Made by a program: the position numbers and the translations under genes. From Pleurobrachia bachei (taxonomy: Eukaryota > Ctenophora > Tentaculata > Cydippida > Pleurobrachiidae): a stretch of DNA of 30,453 bases. The notes beneath the pieces are model-generated. The model made no database searches, was not told the origin of the DNA, and saw only the letters and a program-made list of their open reading frames with translations. Location: contig AVPN01000939.1 in NCBI GenBank assembly GCA_000695325.1, positions 1,943-32,395 of the forward strand. The letters are read 5' to 3'. This document shows positions 1-10,734 of the stretch, piece after piece (the first letter of the stretch is position 1; every line of letters starts with the position of its first letter).

Positions 1-1161
1 AATAAATTATAATATTGTATATTCATGGGTCGGGTAACACCGACCTGAATCATTTTTAAAACTTGTCTAAAAACTTGTCTAAAACTTGTCTAAACTTGAT
101 TTTCCCACGCGCGCGGCGTAAAAAGCAACACAGTGCTGACAAAAAATCTAGGCTGCGCGTGGACTTTTCAAATTCTAGCTCTCTTCTGTTTTTTTTTTCA
201 AACTTACATTTCAACCCGTTTCACCCCCCACATTCCCTGACCATGGCTCTCGCCCCAGACCCCGGACGCATAGGGACACGCTGGGCCGAATGCCCAGCTT
301 CGTCCCTGATTTCAAAACGCCGCCGGATTTTCCGAGAAAGTCCAGATCAGACCACTGACCAGTCTAGAGAAACGTTACACTCTGGGTGTTGTGAGTGTCG
401 GTACTCGTGTCGGTACTCGTTTTTTCGAGTTTGGGCTAAAGTAGGGTCGGGGCCTGTGTTAGAGTTGAGGTTGGGGTTAGGGCTTCAAATTTCGCACGGT
501 GTACACATCTCCACAACTCAGTTAAAACGGTCGTGGGATAGTAGCCGTTTGAAAAAGTTGGTCTTCGTGCCTGAAAAAACTAACTAATGAAAAAAAATAA
601 TATTGTAATAGTGCACTCTGACGGACTTTGAAGGTTCCAATTTATGCTATGAGTCATACAGTTGGCTTTCTACAGCTCGGTATGAAGGATTTAGGAGGAT
701 TTGAGTTTCAAGCATGTTCCAAAGATTCAAATTATGTTCTCCCCCATAACCACTTTGCTGGTTAATAGCATGCCAAATTACATTTCTTAAATGGTAGCCA
801 GACCGAAAATGAAAGCACTGTGCTGCAGCAGGTGGCACCTGATCCTCTGTGGTCTCTGGTTAAATTCTAATAAGCCACATATAAATAAGAGATGAGAATG
901 ATGTGTTCTGTACGATAATGCCATCAGCACCGTAATATGAACCCGCACAATTCTCTCTGTGTTGTAGTAGTCTTTTACTGCTACGAATAAATGGTTGTGT
1001 TATCCGTACGCTTGATGTGTTTATTCATTGATCTACAGCATGTGTTTAATGATACTCCTCCAGTTTTGCATCATGTGTTAAATAATTATCAATGTTTGAT
1101 GGCTGCTGCTAACAGTTACGCTATATTGCTAAATAACTGTCGACAAATCAAATAATTTCAG
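1..1161. other. Upstream region without a convincing gene
   Basis: No spliced or conserved coding signal is visible. An open frame at 63-587 (+) is 174 codons long, but its translation is low-complexity and resembles nothing I know. Short direct repeats occur: an aaacttgtct unit three times at about 58-95, and gtgtcggtactc twice at about 396-420. The first 350 bases are richer in CpG (gcgcgcgg near 110). The stretch ends in an AT-rich tract and the 3' splice site at 1160-1161, just before the first transporter start. It may contain the promoter of that gene, but I see no TATA box or other element that I can defend. Confidence 0.5.
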
Positions 1162-1164
1162 GGG

Positions 1165-4100
1165 ATGGTGTCATGGTGCAAGGCTTCCATTGGTCTTCCC
1201 GACATAATCGGATTTCTCTGTTTCATGGTCCTGGGCCTCTCGGTTGCTGTCGTTCCAACTCTACAGTTCATCTCACTTGCAGTAAAGCGCTTCGGCCAGG
1301 ACTCCCTGGAGCTATCCCTTGAGTGCTTTAGAGCCAATGAGACGGAGAGAAATAAGACGTGTGAAAACATGTTGTATGAGATACAGGGTGATATCTCATC
1401 TCTTCAGTTCCCAATAAATATCATCAAGGGGATCGTTTCACCAGTATTTGTTTTGGGATTGGGTGCAATCGCGGATGTGTTCGGCCAAAAAATACCCCTC
1501 AACTTTGTAGCAGGAGTACTGACAGTTTGGTCGGCTGGTATTTTGTATGGAGGATGGTTTTTCGACAACTGTCCCCCTTGGATTTACATTTTATTTATGG
1601 GTGCTGTGATTGGGTTTTCAGGGGAGTCACCTTTTGTAACAATCAACTTCCTAACTGGCTACCTCTCATTCTCAACACCCTTACACCAACGTACAGTCCG
1701 ATTTGGAACCCTCATTGGGATCAGCACCCTTGGGGTCGTTGTTGGACCTTTGATAAGCGGTGTGTTCCTCACAGCTTACCCCACCAAATACTACATCTGT
1801 CCTCTCATCTCATTGTTTGTCTCCGTGGTGAACTTGATCCTGACTTGCCTGTTGTCACCCTTAAAACCGGAGGAAAGACCTAAAACTTTGGGATCCGCTC
1901 TTCAGATCCAGTTTGGTACAATCCGAGATTTGTTCAAATATCAGTATTACAAGAAGCATCTAGGGAAGTTTGTTGCCGCTATTGGGATGTACATGTTGTG
2001 CAGTGTGGGCCTCCTTGCTCCTTTAGTCTTCATACCAGTTGTGTACTCCCTTGGGCCGCCCTTCAAATGGACTGCCTCTTTCCTGGCCTTCTTTCAAACA
2101 GGTAAAATGACCCCATAATTATTTTATCTACCGATCTAAGATAAAATGTGGTGTGAGCAACACAAATAACGTTATCCAGGCTGATATTTTGGGTGGATAA
2201 CACCTTGAATTTAGATAAAGAGTCCGTTAGCACTAGAGTCCGCCCACCTGTCACATTGCACTGTCAGAATAAGAATAAGATATGCATATTGATCAATAAT
2301 AATGACAATATATCACTCTGCTCTGTTTCACTTTCCCTCGACTGTCATGCAATCTTCTTTGATTAGAAAAATAGAAACACAGAATAAAACCGTAGAAATT
2401 TCAGTTCTCCGATCTCCAATTATTATAGGAGCATGCTGTTTCCCCAAAAAGTCTGAATCTAATATATATATATAATATCTGAACCGTTCCATCGTATTTA
2501 AATTGTTCTGATAATCCTAATATTTCATCAAAATTCCCTCATTGAAGGGTATCGTACCAGTTCGTCTTTTCAAGCTCTGAGTTGTTCCATATTTCTGAAC
2601 CATCCAGGGTCTTGTTCAGCGTCTGAAACATATTCATGTTGAATATTTTGAACACCCGTTTTGATCAGCTGGCGCCGCAAGACAATTTCAAACTTAAAAC
2701 AGTTGAAACAGCAATCGAAGCCTACCTTATTGTTGGACATCTCGTGAGGACCCAGGGTACTTTCAATGCACTTCAACTTGTACTGTATGTTGTCTAGAAC
2801 TGGCTTGTACCGATCCTGAAAGAGAGAGATGTGGTCATAACAAAAGTAATATGCATGACAGACTGCTGGGGACATGTCAAGAGTAGCTACCCAGTCGACA
2901 CTATCTGGCATTGCACTTACAGACTAATCCTACACCGTGCCCAACCCATCCTGATCGGGTGAGCTGATGTTACCACTATGCGGATATTTGTAAAACCCAG
3001 TACTCATGTGTTAGTACATCACTTTACACCGTGTGTTGGCTGCTAGTATAAACTTCTTCTAGTGAGCTAGATCTATTGGAAACTTAGTTATTCGTGTTGT
3101 GAAACATTTTCAATTTCCCGGGCCTCAGATGATGTTTATCGTTCTACTTCTAGACTCCCAATATTATATCCCAAGCGACGAGCTTTATTATTATTGACTC
3201 ACAATATACCACATCTAGGTTTGGACTCAACAACAATAATGAAGTGTAAGATCAGAATGTTGATATTCGGTCTGGTAGCATGTTCCACCCTAGTCGCCAC
3301 CTACACAATCCACATCCTGGCTCTCTACCTAACAGATCCAGTCAACATGAACACCCTGCACCAGCCAGATCAGGATCAAACCCCAGAACCTGATTTTGGC
3401 GATCTTAACCCTGTGGACCAGGAGGGAGATGGTGATCCCGGTGGCAGAAAGATGAGTATTTGAGTATTTTATAGTGATGCACTTTAGGTGAAGAATGAAG
3501 GAAATGGTGCATCATGATGCATCATGATGCACATCGAGGATGAAGTTGATCAACCAAATTTTTTAGAAAATATCAGCAGAAGCTCTAGAAATAGTTCAGG
3601 AGCATGTTCAGTGATAGCTTTTTGGTCAAAATCGTCTTAAGTTTGCGTTTTGTCAAAATGATGCACTAATACTGCTAAATACTTGAGTATTTTGCCGTAT
3701 GTAAATGCAACAGTGCATCATTTTCTAAAAATCGTTTTTTTCTTAAATTTTGGATTTTCTACAGGCTAAATATGTTTCAAATACCACGTTTATAACTATT
3801 TAAGACTATATCTGAAATAAAACACCCCAAAATGGCCAAAATTGGACATAGTTATTTGGCGTATCTATGTGCATCATGATGCATCAGTGCATCTTTTTCT
3901 TGGATCAACTTTTCTTAGATTTTAGGTTTCCTATCTGGCTAAATATGGTTCAATGAGAAGTGTATATAACTGAATCATAATAATGATCAGTATTAGCCAT
4001 TGAAAAATTTTGCAGCGCCGGCAAGGGCCCCAGGAGTAAGTGCACATTCCGGCAGTTTTAAAGACTATCCGAGCTATAATAACTAATTTTTACATTACAT

Positions 4101-5559
4101 CTACTATCTTTGAGTACATATCATGGTCGGTGTTGGCACCTGAAAAAATTTCTTAGCGCTGGCAAGCGCTAACGGCAAACTGAAAGATGCACTTTGAGTT
4201 TGCTGAACTTGAATACTGATGCACCAATATCTTTCTGCCACTGGGAGGAAAGACCTAAAACTTTGGGATCCGCTCTTCAGATCCAGTTTGGTACAATCCG
4301 AGATTTGTTCAAATATCAGTATTACAAGAAGCATCTAGGGAAGTTTGTTGCCGCTATTGGGATGTACATGTTGTGCAGTGTGGGCCTCCTTGCTCCTTTA
4401 GTCTTCATACCAGTTGTGTACTCCCTTGGGCCGCCCTTCAAATGGACTGCCTCTTTCCTGGCCTTCTTTCAAACAGGTAAAATGACCCCATAATTATTTT
4501 ATCTACCGATCTAAGATAAAATGTGGTGTGAGCAACACAAATAACGTTATCCAGGCTGATATTTTGGGTGGATAACACAAATAATAGTATCATATATTAA
4601 TTTCAGGTCTTGGTATTGCTATTGGCCTACAGAACATCATCACCACCCGTCTCTTTGAGTTGTGTAAGATGGATCGACTCAATATGATCAGGATCGTGAC
4701 TTTCCTCGGATTCGCATCAACCTTTGTTTTAGCCTTTGCTGAAGACAATTATCTACTTATAACAGGTACAGTGTTGGGTAACTTCCCCGTGCCCCCAGTA
4801 TCACCGGGACTGTTTATAGTCCTTGTGAGATTAAGAACTTCATGAGTTTTAATAAAATTTGTTTCAGGAGTTGTACTAATGACGTTCATCTGTGTGTCTC
4901 ATCCCGCCCTACAGTCCCTCATCCTCTCCCTTGTACAGCCCAAAGAGGTCAGTGCAAAGAGGTTCAAGAAGCCTCCCAGAAGCCTCAAAAGAAGCTTCAC
5001 AGTTTACACTGTCTGATACCCAGCACTTCAACCAAACTGTCAACTTGTCTACAGATTGATGTGTTCATTGGTGGTTTATTGTCACTATGGCAACTTGTTT
5101 TAATTTATATTCCCCTTCTTTCAGATCGGTACGACTATAGGAATGATGGCTGCCACCCAAGCGATAGCAGAAGGTGTCTTCCTGAGTGTTGTAATTGTAG
5201 CCTACAAGGAAACACATCCCTTCATGAACGGGGCCTGCTACTTTATCGTTACTTTCTTCCTCGGAGGCGCTTTAGTGATCGCTCTGTAAGTACATAATAG
5301 TATGACTATACTAGTTATTAAATCAATAAATTTAATAAGTAATTAACTAATAGTACCTTACTATCCCTCGTTCACCCTATAATATCTGATCTCTCTTTTC
5401 AGGTTTTATCGACATCCAAAAGGTTTCGACCATCTTGCTCCGGGTAGTTCCCCTTCCCCTGAACCTGGTTCCAAGCCAGATTTGACAGCTGTACCCGCTA
5501 CCGGTGTTGAAGGATCATCAAATGAGGGGCTGGCAGTGCACCAGGAAACTGCAGCGTAG
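1165..5559 (+). CDS. SLC46-like major facilitator superfamily transporter (paralogue 1), 5 exons
   Basis: Exons 1165-2101, 4607-4765, 4868-4947, 5125-5285 and 5403-5559 all have GT-AG borders and add up to 1494 nt in one frame, giving 497 residues, a normal MFS length. Many hydrophobic segments are visible. ADVFGQKIP sits in the loop after the second helix, where MFS proteins carry the G-x-L-D-x-x-G-R/K signature, and KPEERP marks the central cytoplasmic loop. An extracellular loop after helix 1 has several N-glycosylation sequons and cysteines, as in the SLC46 (proton-coupled folate/haem carrier) group. The substrate is unknown. The ATG lies three bases after a 3' splice site (ttcag at 1161). 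Oddities: the first intron is about 2.5 kb and holds a second copy of the end of exon 1 (4244-4476) plus unrelated sequence; if that copy is skipped, the frame is intact. MFS membership is confident, the SLC46 label less so. Confidence 0.72.
1869..2203 (+). repeat. Transporter exon-1 segment, copy 1 of a 335-bp direct repeat
   Basis: This segment covers the last third of exon 1, its splice donor at 2102 and about 100 bases of intron. It recurs at 4244-4578 with an offset of 2375, and I found no difference between the copies. After the shared end (ataacac) this copy runs into unrelated DNA, whereas the second copy continues into the true intron end and exon 2. Confidence 0.9.
2204..2559. other. 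AT-rich non-coding stretch inside the transporter insertion
   Basis: There is no gene here. It contains a short TA dinucleotide run (about 2461-2476) and an AT-rich background. It belongs to the DNA separating the two copies of the 335-bp repeat. Confidence 0.5.
2537..2816 (-). CDS. Possible minus-strand exons of an unidentified protein
   Basis: On the minus strand a polypyrimidine tract ending in tttcag (just above 2816) precedes an open exon, 2727-2816, whose translation includes DRYKPVLDNIQYKLKC and ends at a good donor (AATAAG|gtaggc). A second acceptor (gtttcag) near 2623 could join in frame to a reading ending NNSELEKTNWYDTLQ and a stop near 2537. Both splice junctions and the frame are consistent, so this may be the 3' end of a gene running right to left. 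The upstream exon is unclear. I do not recognise the protein. It faces the + strand ORF at 3239 head to head, inside the transporter's first intron, so it could also be a displaced or misassembled fragment. Confidence 0.35.
3239..3463 (+). CDS. Small type II membrane ORF, probably a first coding exon
   Basis: An ATG at 3239 lies 20 bases after a possible 3' splice site (catctag, 3217-3218). The 74-residue reading starts with a short basic stretch (MKCKIR) and one hydrophobic helix (about residues 7-30), then an acidic, Pro/Asp/Gln-rich stem (DQDQTPEPDFGDLNP). That is the layout of the N-terminus of a type II membrane protein such as a Golgi glycosyltransferase, but no catalytic domain follows. 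The last residues come from the inverted-end element that begins near 3441, so the true exon either stops at a donor just before it or is truncated. No family assignment is made. Confidence 0.4.
   Translation: MKCKIRMLIFGLVACSTLVATYTIHILALYLTDPVNMNTLHQPDQDQTPEPDFGDLNPVDQEGDGDPGGRKMSI
3441..4241. mobile_element. Putative 0.8-kb non-autonomous element with 13-bp terminal inverted repeats
   Basis: GTGGCAGAAAGAT at 3441-3453 is exactly inverted at 4229-4241, with further imperfect matching just inside (agtatttgag against agtattcaag, gatgcac against gtgcatc). The body has no coding capacity. It holds dense tgcatcatgatgca units (3508-3531 and 3869-3893) and a direct repeat around the phrase cagcgccggcaag (about 3996-4027 and 4137-4168). 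No target-site duplication is clear. Its right end lies 2 bp from the start of the second transporter-exon copy. Confidence 0.5.
4244..4578 (+). repeat. Transporter exon-1 segment, copy 2 of the 335-bp direct repeat
   Basis: This repeats 1869-2203. The coding part (to 4476) keeps the frame and the donor, but no convincing acceptor lies in front of it, so it is probably skipped or represents the original position of the exon end. The sequence after it is the genuine intron 1 end and exon 2. Confidence 0.9.
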
Positions 5560-6236
5560 GAGAGACAAACTCTGTTGAGTTATTGACCCACAAGAGATAT
5601 ACACATAATGTTCTTTGTTTAATGAGGGACTCTGGTGAAAGTGCTCAGCGGATCATCTTCTGGAGCTCTGTTTTTTTACAAACAATGTTCAAAATTTGGA
5701 CTTCAAAAAACACTCGTTGCACCGAATAGGGGGTACAAAAACAGTTTTTACATTTTTTGAATGTGACGTATGTTTTAATCATTTTATCATTTTAGTCTGA
5801 CTATTTATACTGAAAATCATTTTAGCAGTTTTGTTATGGTGAAATTATTGATTATGTAGTTGCTTTTGTTAACTTTTATCTTCAGCGAACTCACTGATGT
5901 GTTTATACATATTGTGTTTTAAATTTTATGCATTAGGTTTTACTATTAGGCTGTCCAGTGTTGATTGTCGTTGCGCTTTTAAGGAAAAATGGTTTGAGAT
6001 AGGTCAAAATGGATTTCACCACCGTATTTCTCACGCGATTTTGGATCGGAATATGATGCCTAATATTTTTAGGTGTCAATGTCCTAAACAAACACATGTT
6101 CTATTTACGTCGCTAGTCACTACCTAAACAAACAAATATATGTCGATTTTCGACCTTTTGTTCAATGCGTCAATTTTGTCTTCTTAGCATTTCTTATAAC
6201 ACGAGGGCCCACTAAACAGTTATCAACTATTTTCAG
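5560..6236. other. 3' UTR of transporter 1 and spacer to transporter 2
   Basis: There is no gene here. An ORF at 5897-6127 looks random. I see no canonical AATAAA close to the stop codon. The stretch ends with tatcaactattttcag, a good 3' splice site at 6235-6236. Confidence 0.5.
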
Positions 6237-6238
6237 GG

Positions 6239-7535
6239 ATGGCCTCTGCACCACGTGTTGGTCTTCCCGACTGTATAGGGCTACTATGCTTCATCGTCCT
6301 TGGTCTCTCAGTCTCCATTATCCCGACCATTCAGTTCATATCCCTGGCGGTAAAGCGATACGGTGAGGACTCCCTGGACCTCTCTCTGGAATGCTATCAC
6401 CAGTCTAAAGAGAAGAGAAATGAAACGTGCAAGGAGATGTTATCCAAACTACAGGATGACATTTCATCGCTACAATTCGGTATCAATCTCACAAAAGGAA
6501 TCCTCGCACCCTTTTTTGTGTTTGCTCTGGGAGCCCTCGCTGATGTGTTCGGACAGAAAATTCCGATCGTGTTTTCAGTCTTCATGAACCTGGTTTGGGC
6601 GGCTGGAATCTTCTGCTGTGCTCTTTTCAGCTCACATGTCCCGTTTTGGGCATACATAATCCTGATGGGTGTTGGTCTAGGTCTGGCTGGTGGATCAACC
6701 TTCGTCACGATAACCTTCATAACCGGTTATCTCTCCATATTAACACCCGTCCAGGACCAAGCTGTACGATTTGGGACACTGATTGGCATTGGTATGGTGG
6801 GTGTTGTTGTGGGTCCTCTTATTAGCGGTGTCGTCCTCTCTGCCTACCCCACTATGTACTACATCTGCCCCCTCGCCTCCACCGGGTTCGCCTGTATCAA
6901 CTTTGTACTGTGCTGCTTCCTAAAGCCTATTAAACCCGAGGAGAGACCGGGGAGTGTGGGCCAGGCTCTGAAGGCTCAATTTGGGAACATACGGGACTTG
7001 TTCAAGTACCAGTCCTATCTGCCCAAGTTCCTGGGGACCATTGTGATGTACATGTTCTGTAGTGTGGGGCTGATTGCTCCCCTTGTGTTTATCCCAACTG
7101 TTTACTCTCTTGGAGAACCGTTCAAGTGGACTGCCTCTTTCAGGGCTTTCTTTCAATCAGGTGAGATTCATTATAACACGCCCCTTGTTTCTTGTTGTCA
7201 CGCCTCTTGAATGAAATGAGTTAAAGATGTCACGCCTATTGAATGTGAAAATTCACTAATGAGGGTGTTTTAAGTTTTTTGTTTAAAAGGCGTGACATTG
7301 AGACCTAAAACTACCTCCCTGCTGTCCCAAGTTACTTCCCTGCCCCATCCCATCCAATTTCTCTTTCCTAATTTAGGTCTGGGTATAACGATAGGACTGC
7401 AGAATATTGTGACAATGAGAGTCCTGAAAATGTTCAAAGTGGGCAGGCCTGGAACAGTCCGTATTGGAATATTTCTAGCTTTTGTCGCCACATTCTTCCT
7501 TGCATTCGCCACCACTAATATGGTTCTAATTGTTG
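6239..7535 (+). CDS. SLC46-like MFS transporter, paralogue 2 (5' part: exons 1-2)
   Basis: Exon 1 is 6239-7160 and exon 2 is 7377-7535. Exon 2 has the same length (159 nt) and the same phase-1 boundary (FFQS|GLG) as in paralogue 1, so the two genes arose by tandem duplication. The protein aligns with the neighbour throughout: the same ADVFGQKIP signature, the KPEERP loop and a glycosylatable first loop. The ATG is 2 bases after the acceptor at 6236. The 80-nt and 161-nt exons expected next are not found between 7536 and 9085, where a fold-back element sits. The last-exon sequences at 9086-9215 and at 11631-11927 belong to this family and are the likely 3' end. As shown, the gene is incomplete: either truly broken or missing sequence through misassembly. 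Confidence 0.7.
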
Positions 7536-7646
7536 GTAAGTTCTAATTGTCTGTCTGGCGCCCCGACCCCATCTGAGCGTACTGTCAAATGGGGTATGAC
7601 ACCGCCATTATATAACAGGTAAGTTCCAATTGTTGGTAATTACTGT

Positions 7647-8159
7647 GGGGGGGGGGCCTGCCGCAAAAATCTCAGCTACCCTCTTTTCGGCCGATGAGAT
7701 TTTTGAGATTTTTGGGAAAATTTGCTCAATAATGTTTGAGATTCTTGAGATTTTTGTGGTAAATTGGCACAATTTTGGCTACCAATACTCAGTTTTTCGA
7801 CATATTTTTTAGCTTAAAACTGAATCATGATAGCAGTATTGTAATTTAAATAGGTATATTTCATGTTTTAGCTTCACATCAACTTTTGTACTAGAACACA
7901 AGGAAAATTTCTATTTAGAATTTTGATTTTGGTAGAAAAACACAAGGATTATTTCTATTCCAAATTTTCGAAGGGAAATTTTTCCTTTCTATGAGATTTT
8001 TGAGAAAAATTTGCGGGTTTTCCCCGAAAAAACGCAAATTTGCCTCAAAAATCTCAAAAATCCCACGTTTTTTAGCCAAAAATCGAAAATCTCAAAAATC
8101 TCAGCTACCCTGAAAATCGCCAATGAGGCATGAGATTCTTGCGGCAGGCCCCCCCCCCC
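7647..8159. mobile_element. Fold-back (MITE-like) element with G-run termini
   Basis: The left end is a run of G followed by cctgccgcaaaaatctcag; the right end is the inverted ctgagattcttgcggcagg type followed by a run of C. The interior is made of many agatttttgag units in both orientations, so most of the 513 bp can fold on itself. There is no coding capacity. It lies directly behind exon 2 of the second transporter, where two exons are missing. Confidence 0.75.
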
Positions 8160-8869
8160 TTATAAGCATTCAAATGATTTGGGGATGGTACGAAGATAGA
8201 CACGAGAAGGTTTTGTGGTATAAGGTTCAACGTTTCGGCTTACGCCATTATCAAGAAAACATACCCTACAAGACGTCTTGTTAGCAAACAGTTACACACC
8301 TAAAAAATTAAAATCATATTATAAGCATTCTCCCGTTCGGCAATCTCATGCTCAAAGTATTCCTAATTCCCTGTTGTATGAATTTCCCTTTATTGAGCCA
8401 ATCGTTAAAACTTGGGATCTACCTGGGGGCGAACCCCCAGTTTCTCCCGCCATATGCCTTTTACGGATTCTAACTGCAAGAGTGGTCAGCTCTGCAGAAT
8501 TGCTATCGGTTTGTTCAGCAAGAGTTGTCAGCTCTGTAGCATTGACGTAATCCGATTGTGGACCGGTCTGAGTGTAACTGATCCTCATGATCCTTTCCCT
8601 TTTGTGATAAGAAGCTGTGTGTTTATGTCCCTGGCACTATCACCGAGCTGTAGCCTCGTTTTTACATAGGCACGAAATTCATTATTTTCCATACATCATT
8701 ATCGGAGCAAGTGTAGGGAATTGACTGAAATACAACGTGTATTTATAGTTGGAACACCCCGGACATCCTCATTATATATCCTCATGTAAAGGATATAAAT
8801 TGAATATCATCATGAATCCCCCTAATAGTTAATACATATATACAACTTTAATGAAATTCTATGTAATAT
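8160..8869. other. Intergenic or degraded repeat sequence
   Basis: No gene is supported. The phrase ggttcaacgtttcggc followed by cattatcaagaaaac (about 8225-8262) resembles repeat-end sequences seen in many animal retroelements, but there is no reverse transcriptase here. The ORFs at 8278-8669 on both strands have random-looking translations. Confidence 0.35.
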
Positions 8870-9003
8870 TTACTGTTGGCTTTTGGCATGTGGGTCGAAG
8901 TAGTCCAGGCTGGTGTTGAAAACACGCAAAGTAGTGGCTGTGTATGCTGAAGCGTTATATGACAGAATGTCATCAATTCCTTCTGGGACGTACGTTCCGC
9001 TCA
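8870..9003 (-). CDS. Possible minus-strand terminal exon of an unknown gene
   Basis: Read on the minus strand, tatcttcag acts as an acceptor at the right border. It is followed by 134 nt open in one frame, with SGTYVPEGIDDILSYNASAY early on and FDPHAKSQQ before a TAA. The composition looks like a real protein (Tyr, Asp, Ser, few rare residues), unlike the surrounding frames. No upstream exon is visible because the DNA to its right is transporter exon, so this could be an exon remnant. The family is not recognised. Confidence 0.3.
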
Positions 9004-9085
9004 CTGAAGATATGATCGGTGCAGGTAAGAATAGCTCTATATGATAATAATATATTATGTTCTAAGATATATTTTGCATTTCCAG

Positions 9086-9215
9086 GTTTTACCAGCACCC
9101 CCAGATAACCAGGTTCGATAGGACAGCCCCGACAAGTGGAGATCCTTCCTCTCCCGTAGTACCCAGTTCAGATGTCCTGAAAGGTGGGGTACCTAAATCT
9201 TCAACTATCTTCAAG
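9086..9215 (+). CDS. Penultimate exon of an SLC46-like transporter (copy A)
   Basis: This follows gcatttccag and begins, with a split codon, FYQHPQITRFDRTAP, which matches the start of the last exon of transporter 1 (FYRHPKGFDHLAP) at the same phase. It encodes the cytoplasmic C-terminal tail and ends at TTCAAG|gtacag. In copy B (11631-11760) it is followed by a short last exon (11868-11927). In copy A the corresponding last exon has been destroyed by the 50-base complemented block at 9301-9350. Confidence 0.65.
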
Positions 9216-9300
9216 GTACAGGTGTATCATATATCTGAACTGTTGTTTTACTTAGCCCCCAAGGGCAAGGTCCTAAGTATAGTTTGGATTTAATTGGATA

Positions 9301-9350
9301 ATTGTCAATAATTGAAATTGTCCCTTTCTCAAACGACCTTCTCCTCCTCT
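9301..9350. other. 50-base non-reversed complement of 11846-11895
   Basis: Every base is the Watson-Crick partner of the base at the same place in copy B, in the same left-to-right order. It starts attgtcaata here against taacagttat there and ends cctcctct against ggaggaga. The flanks are identical in both copies on either side. Copy B carries a working acceptor (tttaacag) and an open last exon, so copy A is the altered one. Confidence 0.95.
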
Positions 9351-9652
9351 TACCTGAACCCACTTATAATGATACTGCCTGAGGAATGAATATATTTCAG
9401 AAACTGTGTTTTTAATTGATTTTAAACTTAATGAATTTATGTTGTTAACCCAACATATCTGATTTCTTTAATTTCTATTGATAATGTTTTACGGGTAAAC
9501 AGTTTTGAAGTGTTGATCTATTTAATTTTATGTGTTTTTGTGTACATAATGTTATTGAGTTTTTGTTATAAAAACAAGAGTCTTTCTTTTTTGCGTTAAC
9601 ATTATTAATTTAGTTAACTCTTATTAACCAACCTGTGTTCTCCCAGTTTGAC

Positions 9653-10734
9653 ATGTCGGAAGAGCTTTACTACGACCATTCCGATGCATCCAATGAAATA
9701 ATACTCGACCTCCACACCCAGAAATTTGATTCCTGGGCCAAACTCCCCGAGCCTGCCAGCCTGAACATTGGCCTAAACAGAACTCACCACACCGCTGTCC
9801 CCTGGAAAGACTCAATATTTATTTTCGGTGGTCGATGTTTCAATGACGTCACGCCATCAAATGAACAAGATGGCCTGAATGATATGATCAGTTTTAACAT
9901 CAAGGATAGGACGTGGAGAGTGGCAGAACCAGCAACCCGACCCCCCGAACCCCGGTACAATCACTGTGCCATTGTCTACCAGAACTCCATGATAATATTT
10001 GGTGGGTTCAGCAACAGGGCCAATAAGAACGATGTCCACCAGTTTCGGTTTGACAGACAGTTGTGGACTCCGTGGTGCCACATCCCCCAGCCACAACCCA
10101 ACCCCCGGTCAGCCAGCTGTGCTTTTGTGTACAACCATCACATGTGGGTATTTGGAGGATATGATGGCCGGAACAAGCTCAATGATATGTGGATGTTAGC
10201 CCTTAATGTGGAGAACCCTAACTGGAGGAAAGTGGAGCAGAAGGGACAGGTTCCCGCTCCGGTGCTACACGCTGTCTGTGCAGTGGTTAATGATCGTCTT
10301 TTCACGTTCTCTGGTCTCTCCGGCGCATCTGTTTCAAACGATATCAGCTGTTTCAATCTCACAACAGAGACATGGTCTGTGATCATCCCTGATCTGATGA
10401 ACAACTCATACACCACACCGGAGAGAAGACGCGGCCATACAATGGTGTCTTATGAGAAGTGTCTTTATATATTCGGGGGTCAGAGCTCCACGAGGTGCTC
10501 AAATGATCTCTATTGTTTTGATACTGATTCCTCTACTTGGAGCATTGTAAAACATAGGAACAAGCTGGTCAACAAGAATGTCCCTAGTAACCGGTATTAT
10601 CATGCCGCTATCATCATCGAGAATACAATGTTTATATCAGGAGGAATCCCGAGTGGAGGAACAACGAAAACCGATCAAAAGGAACCAGAGAATTTCTTCT
10701 GTGGTACATTTGCCTCTCTCCCTAAATCCACCCT
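9653..10734 (+). CDS. LZTR1: LZTR1 N-terminal half (copy A), truncated by the assembly gap
   Basis: This is the duplicate of the kelch part of the complete LZTR1 gene at 12198, offset 2545. It runs from the ATG six bases after the acceptor at 9646 through all kelch repeats and stops at the run of N, just before the first BTB domain. It differs from copy B at a few sites: Ala versus Val in the DRTWRVxEPATRP segment, silent changes in the FDRQLW and NWRKV codons, and a change next to ENFFC near the gap (gtggt versus gtttt). This level of difference is what two alleles of one gene would show. Confidence 0.85.

Noticed and set aside
470-485. ggggttaggg resembling telomeric repeat
   Set aside because: A single occurrence with no tandem array.
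63-587. 174-codon + strand ORF near the left edge
   Set aside because: Low-complexity translation, no splice context or family resemblance; treated as chance.
8225-8262. Retroelement end signature
   Set aside because: The phrase is suggestive, but with no coding domain or second end it cannot be assigned.
9301-9350. Explaining the complemented blocks as small inversions
   Set aside because: An inversion yields the reverse complement; these match only when read in the same direction without reversal.
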